NCBI GenBank assembly: GCA_029287515.1
Contig: JARFQZ010000301.1
Coordinates: 1-7,848, forward strand
DNA: 7,848 nt
Source: Lysobacterales bacterium
GTDB lineage: Bacteria > Pseudomonadota > Gammaproteobacteria > Xanthomonadales > SZUA-36
Direction of reading: 5' to 3'
The notes beneath the pieces were generated by a model that saw only the letters and a list, made by a program, of their open reading frames with translations, did no database searches and had not been told where the DNA came from. Numbering within the stretch: position 1 is the stretch's first letter; the number at the start of each line of letters is the position of its first letter. Both the position numbers and the translations under genes were made by a program. This document shows positions 6,135 to 7,848 of this stretch, piece by piece.

Positions 6135-6809
6135 GTGAAAGACACAGTGGCCGGGATCGACTACCGGTTCACCGACCCGCAATTGCTCCACGAGGCGCTG
6201 ACGCATAAAAGTGCGGGGGCGAACCACAATGAGCGCCTTGAATTCCTCGGTGACAGCGTGTTGAGCCTGGTGATTTCTCATCGCTTGTACGAATTGCGGC
6301 CGGATGCCAGGGAAGGCGACCTGAGCAGAATGCGCGCCCGGCTGGTTAGGGGCGTCACCCTTGCGGACCTCGCCCTGGGAATGGGGCTTGGAAAGCATAT
6401 CCAACTGGGTGAAGGGGAACTCAAATCCGGTGGGTTCCGCCGGGCATCCATCCTGGCCGATACCTTCGAAGCCCTTTTGGGCGCCATCTTTCTCGACGGC
6501 GGTTTTGATGCCTGCCGGCGCGTGGTGGCGGAGCTGTTCGATCCACTGATCAAAAACCTCCCTTCAGATGATGAACTCAAAGACGCGAAAACGCGGTTGC
6601 AGGAGTGGTTGCAGGCACGGGCCAGGCCGCTGCCTGTCTATACCCTGCATCGTGAGGAGGGCGTGGATCATGCGAAAACATTTTACGTCCAGTGCCAATT
6701 GCCCGATGATGGATTGATGATAGAGGCAAGCGGCAACAGCAGAAGAAAGGCTGAACAGGCTGCAGCAGAACGTGTTTTGATCGAATTGACGGACATCCAG
6801 GACAGATGA
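6135..6809 (+). CDS. rnc: Ribonuclease III
   Basis: RNase III cuts double-stranded RNA and processes rRNA precursors and many mRNAs. The 224-residue length is close to E. coli (226). The N-terminal nuclease domain has the signature NERLEFLGDS (32-41). The metal-binding and catalytic acids are all present: Glu33, Glu36, Asp40, Asp109 and Glu112 correspond to E. coli Glu38, Glu41, Asp45, Asp114 and Glu117. GELKSGGFRR (94-103) is also conserved. A double-stranded RNA-binding domain follows, from DAKTRLQEWLQ (150-160) to GNSRRKAEQAAAERVL (200-215). Translation starts at GTG 6135, one base after the DUF4845 TGA, with GAGAAAG (6124-6130) as a weak ribosome binding site inside the previous gene. This points to tight coupling. 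In E. coli the rnc operon is controlled by RNase III cutting its own leader; whether that occurs here is unknown. Confidence 0.97.
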   Translation: MKDTVAGIDYRFTDPQLLHEALTHKSAGANHNERLEFLGDSVLSLVISHRLYELRPDAREGDLSRMRARLVRGVTLADLALGMGLGKHIQLGEGELKSGGFRRASILADTFEALLGAIFLDGGFDACRRVVAELFDPLIKNLPSDDELKDAKTRLQEWLQARARPLPVYTLHREEGVDHAKTFYVQCQLPDDGLMIEASGNSRRKAEQAAAERVLIELTDIQDR

Positions 6810-7702
6810 GCCTGGAGTTTCATTGCGGCTATGTCGCGTTGGTTGGGCGCCCAAACGTCGGGAAATCAACGTTGATGAACCGCATTCTTGGCCAGAAGTT
6901 GAGCATCGTCACGGCGAAGCCGCAGACCACGCGTCAACGGATCGCCGGGATCAAGACCACCGATCAGGGCCAGATCATCTATATTGACACGCCCGGCATT
7001 CACCTGGCGGCCAAAAAAGCGTTAAACCGTTACATGAACCGGATTGCGCATGCTTCGTTCCACGAGGTAGACCTCATTCTTTTCCTGATCGAGGCAGGCC
7101 GCTGGACCAGGCAGGATGAACACGTCGCCCGCTCGCTGGAATCGGTCGGCGTTCCGGTGTTGCTGGTGGTCAACAAGATCGACCTGGTTCCTGACAAGTC
7201 GCAACTGCTTCAGTTTCTTGAAAAAGACGTCAAAACCGGAAGGTTCGAAGAGGTTTTGCTGATTGCTGCAAGGTCAGGTGACGGTGTTGACCGGCTCGAA
7301 GCCCGGGTTCTCAAATCCCTGCCATTTTCCCGGCCATATTATGATGAAGACCAGTGGACCGATCGCAGTGAGCGGTTTCTCGCCGCAGAGCTGATCAGGG
7401 AGCAACTGATGCTTCGTCTGCACCAGGAGCTGCCTTATTCACTGACGGTTGAGGTCGAGGAATTCAAACGCGAAAAACGCGTTCTCCGAATTGGCGCGAT
7501 TATCTGGGTTGAGCGTAAAGGTCAGAAACAGATTGTTATCGGGAAAGGTGGAGATGTGCTCAAGTTCGTGGGCAGCAGAGCACGCAAAGCCCTGCAGGAA
7601 TTGTTTGAAGAGAAAATATATCTTCGCCTCTGGGTAAAGGTCAGCCGGGACTGGTCCGACAGCGAACGGGCGTTGCGTCAATTTGGATTCGATGAACACT
7701 GA
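6806..7702 (+). CDS. era: GTPase Era, 16S rRNA/30S subunit maturation factor
   Basis: Era binds the 3' end of 16S rRNA during 30S assembly and couples this to GTP hydrolysis. The 298-residue protein has a complete GTPase domain: G1 GRPNVGKS (14-21), G2 around PQTTR (39-43), G3 DTPG (61-64) and G4 NKID (123-126). The G5 position reads IAARSG (153-158), where most Era proteins have SA, so it is slightly divergent. A C-terminal KH domain covers about residues 200-290, with the RNA-binding loop VIGKGG (244-249) and the family stretch KIYLRLWVKV (270-279). The ATG overlaps the rnc stop as ATGA (6806-6809), and AGGA at 6799-6802 is close upstream. rnc and era are coupled in most gammaproteobacteria. 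Confidence 0.97.
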   Translation: MSLEFHCGYVALVGRPNVGKSTLMNRILGQKLSIVTAKPQTTRQRIAGIKTTDQGQIIYIDTPGIHLAAKKALNRYMNRIAHASFHEVDLILFLIEAGRWTRQDEHVARSLESVGVPVLLVVNKIDLVPDKSQLLQFLEKDVKTGRFEEVLLIAARSGDGVDRLEARVLKSLPFSRPYYDEDQWTDRSERFLAAELIREQLMLRLHQELPYSLTVEVEEFKREKRVLRIGAIIWVERKGQKQIVIGKGGDVLKFVGSRARKALQELFEEKIYLRLWVKVSRDWSDSERALRQFGFDEH

Positions 7703-7711
7703 TCTTTCCTG

Positions 7712-7848
7712 ATGCGCGTCCAGCTCGAGCCCTCCTACATCCTCCATGGCAGGCCTTTTCGAGAGACCAGCCTGCTGCTGGAAGTTTTGAGCAACTCGCA
7801 CGGACGCGTTGGGCTGGTAGCTCGCGGCGCCCGGGGTTCGCGCTCCCG
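7712..7848 (+). CDS. recO: DNA repair protein RecO, N-terminal part (runs off the window)
   Basis: The ATG at 7712 opens a frame of 45 complete codons that continues past the right edge. The protein starts MRVQLEPSYILHGRPFRETS and goes on with LLLEVLSNSHGRVGLVARGARGSRS. This matches the N-terminal OB-fold domain of RecO, whose usual pattern is (F/Y)(V/I)LHxRPxxETSLxLxVxTxxxGRVxLVAxGARxxRS. RecO loads RecA onto SSB-coated DNA together with RecR in the RecFOR pathway. It follows era at nine bases, in the same frame, with no clear Shine-Dalgarno, which suggests coupling within the rnc-era-recO operon. Only about a fifth of the gene is visible, so intactness cannot be judged. Confidence 0.93.
   Translation, partial: MRVQLEPSYILHGRPFRETSLLLEVLSNSHGRVGLVARGARGSRS

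Noticed and set aside
7700..7714. Possible Era-RecO readthrough fusion, since recO is in the same frame three codons after the era stop
   Set aside because: A same-frame nine-base gap occurs one time in three by chance and is also seen at lepA-lepB here. No readthrough signal is visible around the TGA.

Overview
The window comes from a bacterial chromosome of the non-enteric gammaproteobacterial type, and almost all of it is coding on the + strand. The gene order is the tail of rseA/mucA, then rseB/mucB, rseC/mucC, mucD (degP/degQ-like), lepA, lepB, a DUF4845 gene, rnc, era and the start of recO. From memory this matches the Pseudomonas aeruginosa layout (algU-mucABCD, then lepA-lepB-DUF4845-rnc-era-recO). 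Enteric bacteria lack both a mucD copy at this place and the DUF4845 gene. The moderate GC content and the protein sequences do not let me name a genus. I see no tRNA, rRNA, mobile element, CRISPR array, prophage or horizontally acquired block.

Bases 1-2961 are the envelope-stress module. The last codons of the anti-sigma factor gene overlap rseB by ATGA. rseB encodes a periplasmic negative regulator that binds RseA/MucA. rseC encodes a small inner-membrane protein with a cysteine cluster. mucD encodes a periplasmic HtrA protease with two PDZ domains. Bases 2962-3068 are the main regulatory gap. It holds a consensus TATAAT box, a 14-bp hairpin with a T-rich tail, and a perfect FNR/Anr-type half-site pair, all within about 70 bases.

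Bases 3069-5681 hold lepA (the ribosomal GTPase EF4) and lepB (signal peptidase I), nine bases apart and in the same frame. An 80-base gap (5682-5761) with a weak promoter-like box and an imperfect inverted repeat precedes the last block. That block is DUF4845 (a small membrane protein with a pilin-like N-terminus), rnc (RNase III), era (GTPase for 16S rRNA/30S maturation) and recO (recombination mediator, cut by the window edge). The rnc-era overlap is ATGA, the DUF4845-rnc gap is one base and the era-recO gap is nine bases, so the four genes look like one operon.

The genes link envelope protein quality control (RseB, RseC, MucD), protein export (LepB, which would remove the signal peptides of RseB and MucD) and ribosome/RNA maturation (LepA, RNase III, Era). 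No undescribed system is evident, and the region is ordinary conserved core genome. The points most worth a second look are the compact regulatory gap before lepA, the inverted repeat before the DUF4845-rnc operon, and the pilin-like N-terminus of the DUF4845 protein.
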